From assembly GCF_963678635.1 (NCBI RefSeq), contig NC_087066.1, forward strand, positions 66,001,277 through 66,065,276: a stretch of DNA of 64,000 nt, written 5' to 3'. Both the position numbers and the translations under genes were made by a program. Positions 21,830 to 32,104 of the stretch are shown here, piece by piece. This stretch comes from Symsagittifera roscoffensis. Taxonomy: Eukaryota > Xenacoelomorpha > Acoela > Convolutidae. The notes under the pieces are model-generated. The model searched no databases. It was not told the origin of the DNA and saw only the letters and a list, made by a program, of their open reading frames with translations. Numbering within the stretch: position 1 is the first letter of the stretch; every line of letters begins with the position of its first letter.

Positions 21830-22317
21830 GTGCCTTCTAACTTGACCTAGAGGTATCGCCATCGCCTTTGCACCATCAGGTCTCGGGCTCAAGTCTCAGC
21901 CGGTCCTTGATTTTTTTTCAGTATGAATTCAATTGAAAATTTTTCGGTAAAAGTTGAATTGTGGGACTTTCGTTTGTCAGCCCAAGTTTCGTCGGCTTAA
22001 TTGCCTCATCACGGATTTAGCTTGTGCTATAAGCAGTTTTCATTGTAATTGCAAGTGCAATTGTTGTTCAATCTAGTTTCAATGGGGGCTTAAAACTTGT
22101 ATGCTCAGAGGTTGTCGTTTTTGTTTCTTGTTCCTCAGTTTTGTTCAGTTGCTTATTTAATATTAAAACATCTGGCATGGTTTCCTAGAATCAACTTCTG
22201 TCGAGACATATGAAAGTTTAATTATTGGTCGTTCCAGTTTTTTTCAACATTTTTCTTTTTTTCTACTTACGGTTGTTGTGTTGCAAGTGGTGAGAAGCTC
22301 CGCTTCGCCTCTGTGTA
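21830..22317 (+). repeat. tRNA-derived SINE S3, copy 2 in tandem
   Basis: The head is TGACCTAGAGGTATCGCCAT and CGGGCTCAAGTCTCAGCC. The tail is GAGAAGCTCCGCTTCGCCTC followed by TGTGTAAAAAAT. It has the same orientation and body order as copy 1. The arms of the hairpin GAAGC/GCTTC are perfect in this copy. Confidence 0.75.
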
Positions 22318-23059
22318 AAAAATAGCGGCAAGGTCTGTTTGAGAAAATTGAGATCGATTTAAGTTAGCTTGCTTTATGTTGAAGGGCTTTTGTTATAACG
22401 TAAAAGAATGGCCTTGTCTATCAAAGCAGACGAAAAGTCTTATAAGTTGTTTTTTTTAAACCATTTGCTGAAAAGAAAGCAGATTATGCTCTACAATCAA
22501 GTCAGTGCAAATGGAGGGACAAAACGTGATTGAATGAACGCCTGGAAATTTTGACTTTTGTTTGATAATGTTAGAGAAAACTTGATCAAAAGGTAACGTA
22601 TATTTCCAAAATTTAATCGAAAGATTTTTCGAATTCCAGGAGCTTCAAGATGATATTTTTCAGACACAAATACCAACTACTACTTAGAGAACATATTTAG
22701 CTATATAATTTACATACTCATCGGACAGATATGAGTAACTAAGGTTTTCATTAAAGTACCTAAGTTTTTCATTATTTTTCTCTCAATATGAAATGAAAAT
22801 GATCTTCATGCTAACCCGAGCACACAACACTGTTCCTAATTTAATTTAATTCGATAGCTTGATATCCAGGATGCTTTCAAAATTTCAATGTAGCAAGTCC
22901 TGGGATGCAAATTAGTTGTTGGATCTTGAATTTTTTTCGCCGGATTTTTATAATTTTTTGAGCTCTGTCAATAAATTCGAATCGATATATGTTTAAGATT
23001 TAGATATGTGAATCAATTTTGTTGAAGCGAATAGTAACGCTGTTGAATTTTGAACAGAG
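22318..23059. other. No gene recognised upstream of the DNAL4-like gene
   Basis: AT-rich. It ends in TTTTGAACAG|AGATG at the DNAL4-like start, which looks like a splice acceptor directly before the ATG. A non-coding 5' exon, if present, was not recognised. Confidence 0.4.
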
Positions 23060-23663
23060 ATGTCAATCCTGGCATCAAATGCAGTTGTGCGAACAGCTTT
23101 TCGGAGTACCTCTACTAACTGCTCAGAAGAAGAGGAACTGCATTATGTGCATTCAGTTGTTGCAACCCGCTCATCCGCATGCTATCACACTCAGACGCCA
23201 TTTGATGTTATCGTAAGAAAAACGGACATGACTGCGGCGATGTGCGACGAAACGCTTCGTTTGTTCTGCGAAGCGTTTGGCAAACATTCTTCGTGCAACG
23301 AATCCGTGTCACGCGTTGTTAAAGAGGCCTTAGATAAAAAGTAGGTGGCAATCGTTGACAGATACAAAAATTCAATTTGATGTCCATTTTGAGCTGATTT
23401 AAAATATCATGTTTTGACTAGTTGTAACAACCAGTTGTGGTCATATGTTATCAAAATGGGTAAAATATTTCAAGCTTCTAGCTCTATTTTTGAAGTGAGG
23501 TAATTGGTGAGTTAAATGAATGAATGGCTACAGGTTCGGCTCTTCCTGGCATGTCGTAATAGGAGAGGACTTTGGGCTGGAAGTTTCCCACGAGATGCAG
23601 CACGTACTTTATGCCTTCTTCAGACAGGGAACCCTGGGAGCATGTGCCTGGAAATGTCCTTGA
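23060..23663 (+). CDS. DNAL4: Axonemal dynein light chain 4-like, two exons
   Basis: The exons are 23060-23340 and 23534-23663. The intron is GT-AG (donor GTAGGT, acceptor CTACAG) and the codon for the last Lys of DKK is split across it. The product is 136 residues. The C-terminal 85 residues match DNAL4: VRKTDMTAAMCDETL, then KEALDKKFGSSWHVVIGEDF, then VSHEMQHVLY and a final GACAWKCP. The family has the LC8 fold and binds dynein intermediate chains in ciliary outer arms. KFGSSWHVVIGE and the WKC end separate it from cytoplasmic DYNLL1/2. The N-terminal 45 or so residues are Ser/Thr-rich and longer than in the roughly 105-residue vertebrate protein. The acceptor-like CAG two bases before the ATG suggests a 5' leader exon or trans-splicing. 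It is flanked downstream by TGACCTTGA repeats. Confidence 0.88.
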
Positions 23664-23740
23664 TATCTTTGACCTTTACCAATTGTGACCTTGACATCAT
23701 TGACTTTCACTAGTTGTGACCTTGACCTCACATTCACACG
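23664..23740 (+). repeat. TGACCTTGA direct repeats after DNAL4-like stop
   Basis: Near-identical phrases of about 31-bp period: TTTGACCTTTACC, TGTGACCTTGACATCATTGA, then TGTGACCTTGACCTCA. Exact TGACCTTGA occurs at 23686-23694 and 23717-23725. On the other strand this is TCAAGGTCA, the known binding core of ERR/FTZ-F1-class monomeric nuclear receptors. Whether it is bound is inference. Confidence 0.6.
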
Positions 23741-24079
23741 GTGCTTCAACTTATCCATCACAATGCAATCGACACAGCAATGTTTCTAAATGTTTAATCA
23801 TCAAAGTCTATCCACCTGGTGCGATGTGCAATCATTTCTACTTACAAAACACAATTTTTTTTACATCTGTAACAGCTCAGATCTTTTGATTTGTTCAGTA
23901 TAATAATTGGCGATAATGAAGCATAGGTGGTAGGTTTGCGTGTAAAGACTAGAAAAAAACTTTAGTACGTTTAGTACATAATATTTAGAAAGGTATTCAA
24001 ATCAGATTTAAAAAAAGGACAAAAATCAGTATAAAACCTTGTACACGCTGATTTAATTGTCTATCACTAGAGTTATTTA

Positions 24080-24279
24080 NNNNNNNNNNNNNNNNNNNNN
24101 NNNNNNNNNNNNNNNNNNNNNNNNNNNNNNNNNNNNNNNNNNNNNNNNNNNNNNNNNNNNNNNNNNNNNNNNNNNNNNNNNNNNNNNNNNNNNNNNNNNN
24201 NNNNNNNNNNNNNNNNNNNNNNNNNNNNNNNNNNNNNNNNNNNNNNNNNNNNNNNNNNNNNNNNNNNNNNNNNNNNNNN
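24080..24279. other. Assembly gap, 200 N
   Basis: Exactly 200 undetermined bases, a conventional scaffold gap size. The sequence right of it is the last 81 bp of the terminal repeat described next, so the gap probably hides most of that repeat plus the true left junction. Confidence 0.98.
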
Positions 24280-24793
24280 AAAAATAAAAACTTCACTCGA
24301 AAATCACGTATTTTCATGTCCCTCAAGGTCAAACTTCCAGATATGACCGACTGGCACATACTCCCCGGACTCAAGATCGATGTCCTCATCGCGTGCTGTC
24401 CCTGTCAGTGAATCCCCGGAAACCCGAGTGTCACTCAAGATACAGTGCCAGTGGTCATTTACAGAAGTTTGCAGCAGACTTAAGTTTATCTACCTTCCAA
24501 AATTCACTACCATATAAAATTTTCACACTATCGCTAAACAGCAATCAAAATCTGCACACACCTGCACCTCTGAATTCTCGCTTTTTAAGCTGGTAATTTA
24601 AAATTTCTTTTGTCCTATTCAATCAACAAATTGTCATGCAGCATTTTGATTCATATAATAGATCTAGCATATTAATAACAATATCTCATTTGTTAAAATT
24701 CTTTTTCGTGAACCCAGATTTCATCCGAGTTCACCCTTGAGCCCCCTCCCCCTCAAGACTCAAGACTCTAGAATTTACTTTTGAGCCACCGGC

Positions 24794-26622
24794 TCACCTC
24801 GTGTTCTTCGCCCTCGAGGTACCCGATCCAGATATGTTTGACACTGTGATCTGTCTCAATAGTGCCTCCCCATCATCGGAGCTGATCACAATCTCCTCCC
24901 AAGCCTTCAGCTGTTCATAGGATCGCATCCACTCCCTTTGCTCTTGCAATCTCTTCACTTGATTCGGTAATCTCTTCACCTTCGACTCCCGGTTCAAACA
25001 GAAGGAATTGTGCAGACTCAGACTTACATTCTTCGCTAGGTCCTCCTCCAGGATCGACTCCCTCGCTCTGGTGTTGTCTCTGGATACTCTACCCACTCTT
25101 TTCCACACCGTCGTGATCGCATTTCGATGGGTCAGCAGAGGTCTCTTGAAGGCATCTGGCCCTATCTCGGCCTGGAATTGTCGATATTCTTTTTGATGTT
25201 TCCTCATGTGATCCTTCGTCACCACATATAACCAGGATACTAACGTCGCGCGAAACCAAGGAAAGAATCTCAAGCGGCTCCACATGTGTCTGACTTCCAT
25301 TGGTATGGCGAATACCTTGATTGCGGTCTCGAACAACTCAAGTCTCCGGCTGTAGTCTATCGCGTGAATCGACTCTGCCGTTGGCGTCTTCGATTCCCGA
25401 TACGTTGCTATGTTTTCTTCCATCCATCGTAGAGCCAGCATTGTGCTCACCACCAAGATGGTCACTTTTTGTTGATGCTCGGGTAGTCCCAACGACCTGA
25501 TTTCTTCTACATCCCAGATCAGGCAGAGATTGGCGTGGTCTGGGTACCACACTGTCTGCGCCAGACAGTGGCATGGACAATCCCCGTGTGTGAGGTCGAT
25601 GCTCCTAAGATTGCGTTCTCCCGAGGCTTCTAGGAGAGGCTCAAGTTCCATCATCTTCTCGTGTATCACGTCGGCTTCTTCCAAATTTGGAGCACCTACT
25701 ATGGGCTTCCCAATCATGTTTTGTCTCTCGTGGTCACTTGTATTTTCGCTCTCCAAGCCTAGAAGTTCTTCACCCCAGATTTCACTCAAGTCGTCCCTTT
25801 GCTCTTTCGGCACTGTTCCTCGGATCTTCCTCAACAGCTTGTGTGAATGATGTGACATCCGAGCCAGTCTTACACATTTGGGCACTGAGAAGGCTTTGTC
25901 TATCAATACCCTCTGGCTGGACACTTCTACCATCGCCATGTGTAATGAGTAGTGGTTGCCACATAGGTTGGCCATCACTGACCCCACCAGGGACTTCGCA
26001 TTTAGAGGCAGACCATAGGCTTCGCTCATGGGAAATCCCATCTCCGCCTCGAGTCCAACCTTCCAACTCTTGTTGTGTTTCTGGGTCACTTGCAACACTC
26101 CGGGCCATGACTCAACGCGGTCACCAAGTGGTGTTCTGACTCTAGCCTCTCCAGTGACTCGAGACTGCACATTCTTGAGAAGAATCCCAGAGCTGTTGCT
26201 AGGTTCACCGTGGTACTCGCGTAACACTCAGCCACTATCTGTATCTCACTTTTCTCCCTTTCGGTGATGTCCTCAAACCAGGTGACTAGGTCTTCTTTCT
26301 GGAAAGACTATATCCTGACACATGATCGTCCATCGCAGGTGTGCTCGCCATTCCCACATGTCGAGTCAAGACAACTGCCCGGCTCCATCTTTTTTATCGT
26401 CCCTGTTCCACTCGTCATCTCGCTTGACTCCTTCACTTGAGGCAGGATCAGTCTATGTACTATACTCAAGGTCGCCAAATCTTCATCCTCTGTCGGCGCT
26501 AATCTCACTCGCTCAGTGACTTCCTCGATCAGGCTCGCATGGGGATGTGGACACCAGGAGGGCCTGAGCAATTTCCACACTACTCCCAGATTCGTGGTCA
26601 ACATGCCGTTCCCGTTACCCAT
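24794..26622 (-). pseudogene. Element ORF2, unidentified protein, broken
   Basis: The reading frame opens near an ATG at about 26622 (MGNGNGMLTTNLG), continues to an in-frame stop at 26308, shifts frame near 26230 and then runs open for about 477 codons to 24794. The small Cys-rich end before the stop (CLDSTCGNGEHTCDGRSC) could be a metal-binding knuckle, but its spacing is not CCHC. The long part is mixed alpha-helical in appearance and contains HGDCPCHCLAQTVWYPDHAN, MEVRHMWSRLRFFPWFRATL and a charged coiled-coil-like stretch near the C-terminus. I recognise no family. One stop plus one frameshift imply the copy is inactive unless these are sequencing errors. Confidence 0.6.
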
Positions 26623-26703
26623 TTTTAGTTCCACCCTTTTACTTGAGCGTGGCACACTTATTACTTCCGGTGTTCTCTCGAGAATCAGACCCAGGCTAGG
26701 CCT

Positions 26704-28672
26704 CTATCTTTCCACAGGGTCTATCTCCATTATATTCTCTGTCCAGAACTTCAGCAGCTCCGCCACCTCATAGTTTCTGTGGGCACCTCCAGCTTCTAAG
26801 TCCAAGAAAGGGTTGTATGCCATCCCCATCACTCCAGACACATACTGGTACTCTCCCTTCTTGTTGGGTTTCAAGTACTCTCCTGACGAAGCCAAGTTAC
26901 GGTGAACGTCGTGTTTCTCCTCAAACTTCTTGTTGTAGAACCTCCGTATCTCATCTAACTTCCTGTGGCTCTCTAGAGATTGCCTAGAACCATCCTCCTT
27001 CTCTATCCCAGTACTCTGATACACATTCAAGATGACTGTGGAGACTCTCCTCTCCAGCGTCTTGCTTCCAACTGCTCTCTGGTGACATGCTAGGATGGTA
27101 CTATCAGTCATCATCGACATTGTCCATCTCAAGAAACAGGTAGCATCTTTCCTCCTTGCTAGACTCAAGCCTGAGTTGTCCCTAGCAACGTGCTGCATCA
27201 GCATTCGATATACTTCTAGATTCTTGCCTCCCAACTTCAACTTGTCGTACGAAGTCAGTGTCTCTAACTCTATCCCCAACAGGCTCCACGCGAACATCAG
27301 TTGTCCTGCGGTCCTAACAAAGGGATTCGCCATCAACGGCGATGCCGATGAAGATGTTCTCATCGCTTCTTCAAAATGATCTTTCAACAAGTTCTGCCAA
27401 GTTCTCTTTAGTTGGCTCCCCAATTCCAATTTATTGATGACAGCTTTCTGCTGGGTAGCCCAGTTGCGTCGCTTGCGTGACACTCCACTGTCGAGCTTCC
27501 TCAGGCAGTCCTCCAATTCCTGCAACGTTTCCAGGGCCACCCACCACGGTCGGGCGGTGTTCCTCGTTTTATTTTTCTCAAGAGGATCGCTAGTCACCTG
27601 CTTCCCGGTAGCCTGGTGTTCATTTGAGACCCATTCTTTGCCGACGTCCACTTCCCAGGTCTGTCCGCTCGTCGAACCTCGCTTCATTTTTATCCTCTGA
27701 GGTTTGAAGTCTTCTTCCGTTGTTGAGCTGGTGGGGATCTCCATCTCTCTTTCTACGTCGAGCAGTTTCCTCGGCTCGTAGCTACTCTTGTAGGCTGCTG
27801 TCTTACATCGTGCCAGAACCATGGGGGCTGTTTCTCTCAAGTTCCTCTCCGAAACCGCATCCGCTGAAGGACTGCCCAATCCCTCCACGTCTCTCTTCCT
27901 CTTGCGAGACCTCACGTCTTTACTCGGGGGCGTTGTCGTTATCATCACTGATTCGACTTCCTTGTCTCCATCCAACCCTTCCAACTCTTGCCTCCCCCTG
28001 CTCGAGCCTTAAGGATATTAGTACTTTTAATTATATTACTAGTTCCGACCTTATCCCCCCTTACATGTTCAATTATTTTATTGCTAGTTTTTTGTTTCAG
28101 AGTAGAGCTGTCTTTCCATTTGTCTTCTTTGGTCTTTCGTGATGCCTTCCTCAACTCGACCATCTTGCTCAGCAGCTCTCCTCTAGCTTTCTCCTCCAGA
28201 CCTGTCCCCATCAGGACAGGCGCTCCAAATTTCACCACCGTGTCCCACAGCTCCTCCTTAAAATCGTCCAATGTGGTGTCGTCCTCCACTTCTCGATTAA
28301 AATCTGTTTAACTGTTTCTGGCGTGTTGCCTGTTGTGTCTTCCACGTTGTCTATCGGTGAGAACTCTATGGGTTTTAGGTTAGGTTCTTCCGCATTGGGC
28401 ATTGGAGTTGACTTTGTCGTCTTCTTTCCTGCTTCATCCACACTTTGATCAGGTGTCTCTAGATCAATCTCAATGGTGGGTTCTACTCGTTCCCCTTCCG
28501 TGCCCTCTTTTGCTCTGTTCTCCGTGGTACTCCTCGTGCTGACCGTACTAACTGAAAAGTTCTTCTTTGTTACCTTCGGACCCATTGATGTTGTTTTACG
28601 TAGCGACGAGTTATACTTTGTCTTCGCTTCGGTAGATCTTTTTTCAGCTACCGGTACCCTGCTCCGCCTCAT
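26704..28672 (-). pseudogene. Element ORF1, gag-like in position, broken
   Basis: Three overlapping open stretches in different frames (28672-28235, 28289-27945, 27984-26704) read as one protein of about 670 residues interrupted by two frameshifts. The N-terminal third is Ser/Thr/Glu/Lys-rich and disordered in appearance. The middle is a charged helical region (LEEKARGELLSKMVELRKAS) followed by a basic RSRKRKRD patch. The C-terminal 300 residues contain helices such as TLQELEDCLRKLDSGVSRKR and AGQLMFAWSLLGIEL. Position and make-up fit a capsid/gag-type protein, but no known gag domain or CCHC knuckle is visible, so the identity is inferred from location only. Confidence 0.55.
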
Positions 28673-28939
28673 TATTTACAATTGTTGCTATTTACAGTAT
28701 TACTATCTACAAAATTCTACTCTAAGGTTAAAACCTCTTTTGACAAAATTTTATAAAAAGAAATGGACAATTTGTTAAAAACAACTTTTCCAGAGCTCTT
28801 GGAAATTCTATATGTTAGGGTTGGATAGAGAATTTGATTTTACAATTGTTTACTTCACCCTGACTTAGTACTCTTTTAATACCCCCTCCTTTATGCTGTT
28901 CCAAGACTTTCTCTCTACCGTCTCAAGACTATTCAGTGT

Positions 28940-29335
28940 TGTCCCAGTACTTCTTGTTAGTGTCCCCAGACCACTGTCCCAAGACCCTTGCCCTAAGTCT
29001 GCTGTCCCAAGACTACTGTCCCAAGACTAGTGTCCCAAAACTAATGTCCCAAGACCAACGTACCAAGACTAGTGTCCCAAGACTAATGTCCCAAGACCAA
29101 TGTCCCAAGACTAGTGTCCCAAGACTAATGTCCCAAGACCACTGTCCCAAGACCAATGGCCCAAGACCAATGTCCCAAGACCACTGTCCCAAGACCACTG
29201 TCCCAAGACCAATGGCCCAAGACCAATGTCCCAAGACTGCTCTGTCCCGTGACTGTCCCAAGACCGTGTTGCTCCAAGACTGTCCCCAGACTGCAATGTC
29301 CCAAGACTTCTTCGGTACTGTCCCAAGACTCGTCT
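28940..29335 (+). repeat. 14-bp minisatellite TGTCCCAAGACNAN in element leader
   Basis: More than 20 near-copies of TGTCCCAAGACCAA / TGTCCCAAGACTAG in a row, period 14, decaying at both ends. Because 14 is not a multiple of three and the unit rarely makes stops, frames on both strands stay open for 70-150 codons. These are artefacts, not genes. Confidence 0.92.
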
Positions 29336-29639
29336 CTGAGTGTCTGGATATCGGGTCTCTTCTTCTTCGTTGTAGGGACTACTGAACCACTGTACCTTTT
29401 ACCACCACTCGAGCTCTAGTAAAAATTTTCCCAAAATCCCTATCTTAGTCAAAACCCAAATACTGATCCCCTGTATTTGAAACCCTAAATTCCCCGCAGG
29501 TATCTTGTGATCACCTGTTCGTTAAAATATCAACAACAAAATTTCAAAACTAAAAATTTAAACTGGAAAAATTTCAAAAACAGATGGATGAATTCTCCTG
29601 AAATTCAAGGTTGACCGATGTCAATCTTTGTCCGAAAAA

Positions 29640-30170
29640 AATGTCTGGTACCCGATTGCCACGCGTTTTCCTCCCCCCTGCTAGCGATCTTATGGGGTAT
29701 CACAAAAACTGTCTATGTCCGTTCCCCCCTACCGATCCGACCAGGGTACCTACCTTAACCTGATTTTAATTTTGGATATCCGCTTCTTATAACCAACGCG
29801 TGTGAATATCTAATGTAACTAAATCGACGATGCCGAACAATTAGTTACTCTAACGTGTCCTCCCTGTTTACAATTTACAACCGCTAACCTCTAACTTAAC
29901 CAGCCCCCCTGCTAACCTCCCCCCTTTTTAGCCCCCCTCTTAAGCCGAAAAATCCCTTAAGCGCCGGGTGCTATACCTCTCGAGAGAAAACCGTAGACCT
30001 GTTTCCAGGCCTGCTTGTGCAAAAACTTCCTCAAAACAACGGGGCTCCGCTTATCCAATTTTACACTTATCTCCTATAATGTAATGTGGATTCTAACGAT
30101 ACCCGCTGCCCAACTTGAGAACACTCCTGTGCGTCCTCTTGTAGTGATCCTGTGCTGGTTGTCTCTGTTC
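29640..30170 (-). other. Element leader, no coding
   Basis: Sequence with many C-runs on the plus strand (for example TCCTCCCCCCTGCTAGC and CAGCCCCCCTGCTAACC), which are G-runs in element sense. It lies between the right terminal repeat and ORF1 and could form structured leader RNA. No open frame is supported. Confidence 0.4.
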
Positions 30171-30186
30171 TGCACTTGACAGCAGC

Positions 30187-30390
30187 ACCACTTTCCCACT
30201 TGGCTGGTCACCTCTTCCAGTCAAGTTTCCAGTGGGTTCAGCTCAGTACTTCTGAACCACTTTCCCACTCGGCTGGTCACCTCTTCCAGTCAAGTCTCCT
30301 AGTGGTCCGGTCCGATCCTTGTGAACCACTTTCCCACTCGACTGGTCACCTCTTCCAGTCAAGTCTCCTAGTAGTCCGGCTAGGTTGCAA
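30187..30390 (+). repeat. Three 69-bp tandem repeats next to the terminal repeat
   Basis: ACCACTTTCCCACT begins at 30187, 30256 and 30325, each followed by GGCTGGTCACCTCTTCCAGT or a one-base variant. The array ends about 20 bp before the terminal repeat edge, in the leader in element sense. That is where packaging or translation-control structures would sit in a retroelement. Function is unknown. Confidence 0.88.
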
Positions 30391-30410
30391 TCTATCTGAA
30401 AACCCTTAAC

Positions 30411-31744
30411 AACGCCCCCCACTCGGGCACCTTATTGAAGTCACTGGTTTAAATTGCTAGATTGATCGAAACGATCGGTCTTATAAAACAGTATGGGTAT
30501 ACTATTTAATTAATATAAAGGTTTGATCCAAATGGTCCGGTATCAAAGTCACTGTCTTTTCGTTTTATGGTTTTTGTTCCTTTTTCTATACTTTTTTCTT
30601 GTTTTTGTTTCCCTAGTTGCCCCCCCTTTACTCGGTTAGCTAGGCCTCGTTCGGAGAGCGTACCAGGAAGTTTCTCAAGTTTTCTTAAAAAGCTATCACG
30701 GTACAACCGGAAGGTTTACACGTTCCCGCTGAACCGTACCACCGGTACTCTAGAATGGGCATGCAGCCCGGAGCTGTGTCAAGTGGGTTCGACTCCGTAG
30801 TCATGATGTCGTAAAAACACCCAGGAGCGCCATAAAAACACTATGTAACAGTCGCCTACTTCGGTCACATATGAGGCTTAAGAAAAATAGGCCCTATAAC
30901 CATTGGCTCAAGAGTCAGGGACACTATCTCTTGTGTTTTTCTACCTCAAGAACGGTCGGAGCCAATTCGGTTCGCTTGCGACATGAGACTAGAACCCGTT
31001 ACAGCTTAAAGACTACTACCAAAATATCCTCCCACTCTAGAAAATAAGAACGTCCCCATACTTAAGTCTCTAAATACCCAAAATACACGAACGCCGTTAG
31101 AAACAGGGTCGGAACAATCCGTTAAGTTACTTTTTATTGGACAGTGGAACTTTGATCCATTTCAGATGGATCAACCTAAAACTCGCCTTATCTCAACATA
31201 ACAATCATAAAACACACTCGAGAAAATTAAATTAGGGACTCACATGTTGATGCACTCGAGTACAAGGAGTAATTAAATTGGTAAGCAACTCAAGAATTAG
31301 ATAATATAACTAGATAAGTTTAATACTGATCAGTTTTGATAACAGAAGTGAATTCTGACTCTAGAATCTGAGTTTTTGTATGAACCATTGGGACACTCAA
31401 GTTGTCCACCTTTCCATTGAAGGTTCACTCTAGTTTGTTCCAAATGGTTGTTCTCTCTTCTTTTTATTCTCTCTCCTCCTATTTCGGGATAAGACAGCTC
31501 TACTCGTGTCTTGTTTTATATCTGGAAATTGCGAATAGCAATTTCCCGCTGTTCTATTCAAGCACTTTCCCGCGATTGTAAATCGGTCGTTCTGATTCTT
31601 CTCTTTTTGTGTTTTCAGTTAATGCGAGAAAACTGAGCATGACAGGCTCCATTCGAAATTTTGAAAAATAAAAACTTCACTCGAAAATCACGTATTTTCA
31701 TGTCCCTCAAGGTCAAACTTCCAGATATGACCGACTGGCACATA
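30411..31744 (-). repeat. Terminal direct repeat (LTR-like), copy A
   Basis: 1.33 kb. Its outer 81 bp recur at 24280-24360 and its full length recurs at 33232-34566, with a handful of substitutions and one 1-bp indel. The outer edge on the minus strand begins TATGTGCCAGTCGG. The inner edge is ambiguous by about 3 bp (AAC). It does not show a clean TG..CA. TCAAGGTCA sits at 31707-31715, about 30 bp from the outer edge. Confidence 0.8.
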
Positions 31745-31953
31745 ACTTTTTTATATTGCGAAGATTAAACATCGCAATATCAATATATCACACTATGAAA
31801 CAACATTAGGTAAAGATATTTAACTATCAGAAGTCGTGTTGAACAGTTATTGCTTCAATTTCCTCAATGCAATTCACGAAAATCTGTTGATTAGGAAACG
31901 AGAGTGCTTTTCAACTCATTTGTCTGATGTTTTCTAGTTGTCTCGTGAGTAAA

Positions 31954-32104
31954 ATGAGATGCTACGAGAATGTGCACGACTATCCGGGTGCTTTTGATGA
32001 TGATAATCCCATAGTGCTGAAGTTCATGCTGTTCAGAAACTGGGACTACTTTAAAAGACTTCAGTTATATTACAACTGCAGTGCATTCGAGAAGTTTGAA
32101 ACGG
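31954..32104 (+). pseudogene. Duplicate first coding exon of the unidentified gene
   Basis: Identical in encoded sequence to 34776-34926: acceptor TTTCTAG at 31931-31937, ATG at 31954, MRCYENVHDYPGAFDDD, donor G|GTAGGT at 32105. The downstream exons exist once only, after the second copy. If this copy were spliced to the second, the phase would not match (it ends in phase 1 and the next would need to accept it), so it is either an alternative first exon or an assembly duplicate. Confidence 0.7.

Larger units (their letters stand above)
24280..31744 (-). mobile_element. Long-terminal-repeat element without recognisable pol
   Basis: The 81 bp at 24280-24360 are identical to 31664-31744, the outer end of a 1.33-kb repeat at 30411-31744. 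The element is therefore bounded by long direct repeats in the same orientation, the left one mostly lost in the gap. The interior (24361-30407, about 6.05 kb) is clearly richer in GC than its surroundings and codes on the minus strand. Going downstream in element sense there is a leader with a 69-bp and a 14-bp tandem repeat, then ORF1 (28672-26704), then ORF2 (26622-24794). I find no YxDD reverse transcriptase, protease, RNase H or DDE integrase motif. A short purine run (GGGGAG on the minus strand) precedes the left repeat, as a polypurine tract would. No TGG-type primer-binding site is evident after the right repeat. It is best read as a non-autonomous LTR retrotransposon, with other terminal-repeat elements possible. 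Confidence 0.75.

Noticed and set aside
21285-22317. Helitron 3' end explanation for the GCGAAGC hairpin
   Set aside because: No conserved CTRR end or TC start was found, and tRNA-like heads favour SINEs. Kept only as an alternative.
24057-24389. Frames of 76 and 130 codons across the gap
   Set aside because: They consist mostly of undetermined bases.
25530-28778. Plus-strand frames opposite the element ORFs (60-150 codons)
   Set aside because: Antisense shadows of the GC-rich minus-strand coding region, rich in Ser/Leu/Pro as expected.
28936-29385. 149-codon plus-strand frame and overlapping minus-strand frames
   Set aside because: Produced by the 14-bp minisatellite, which stays open in several frames. 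The predicted protein is only a 14-residue repeat.
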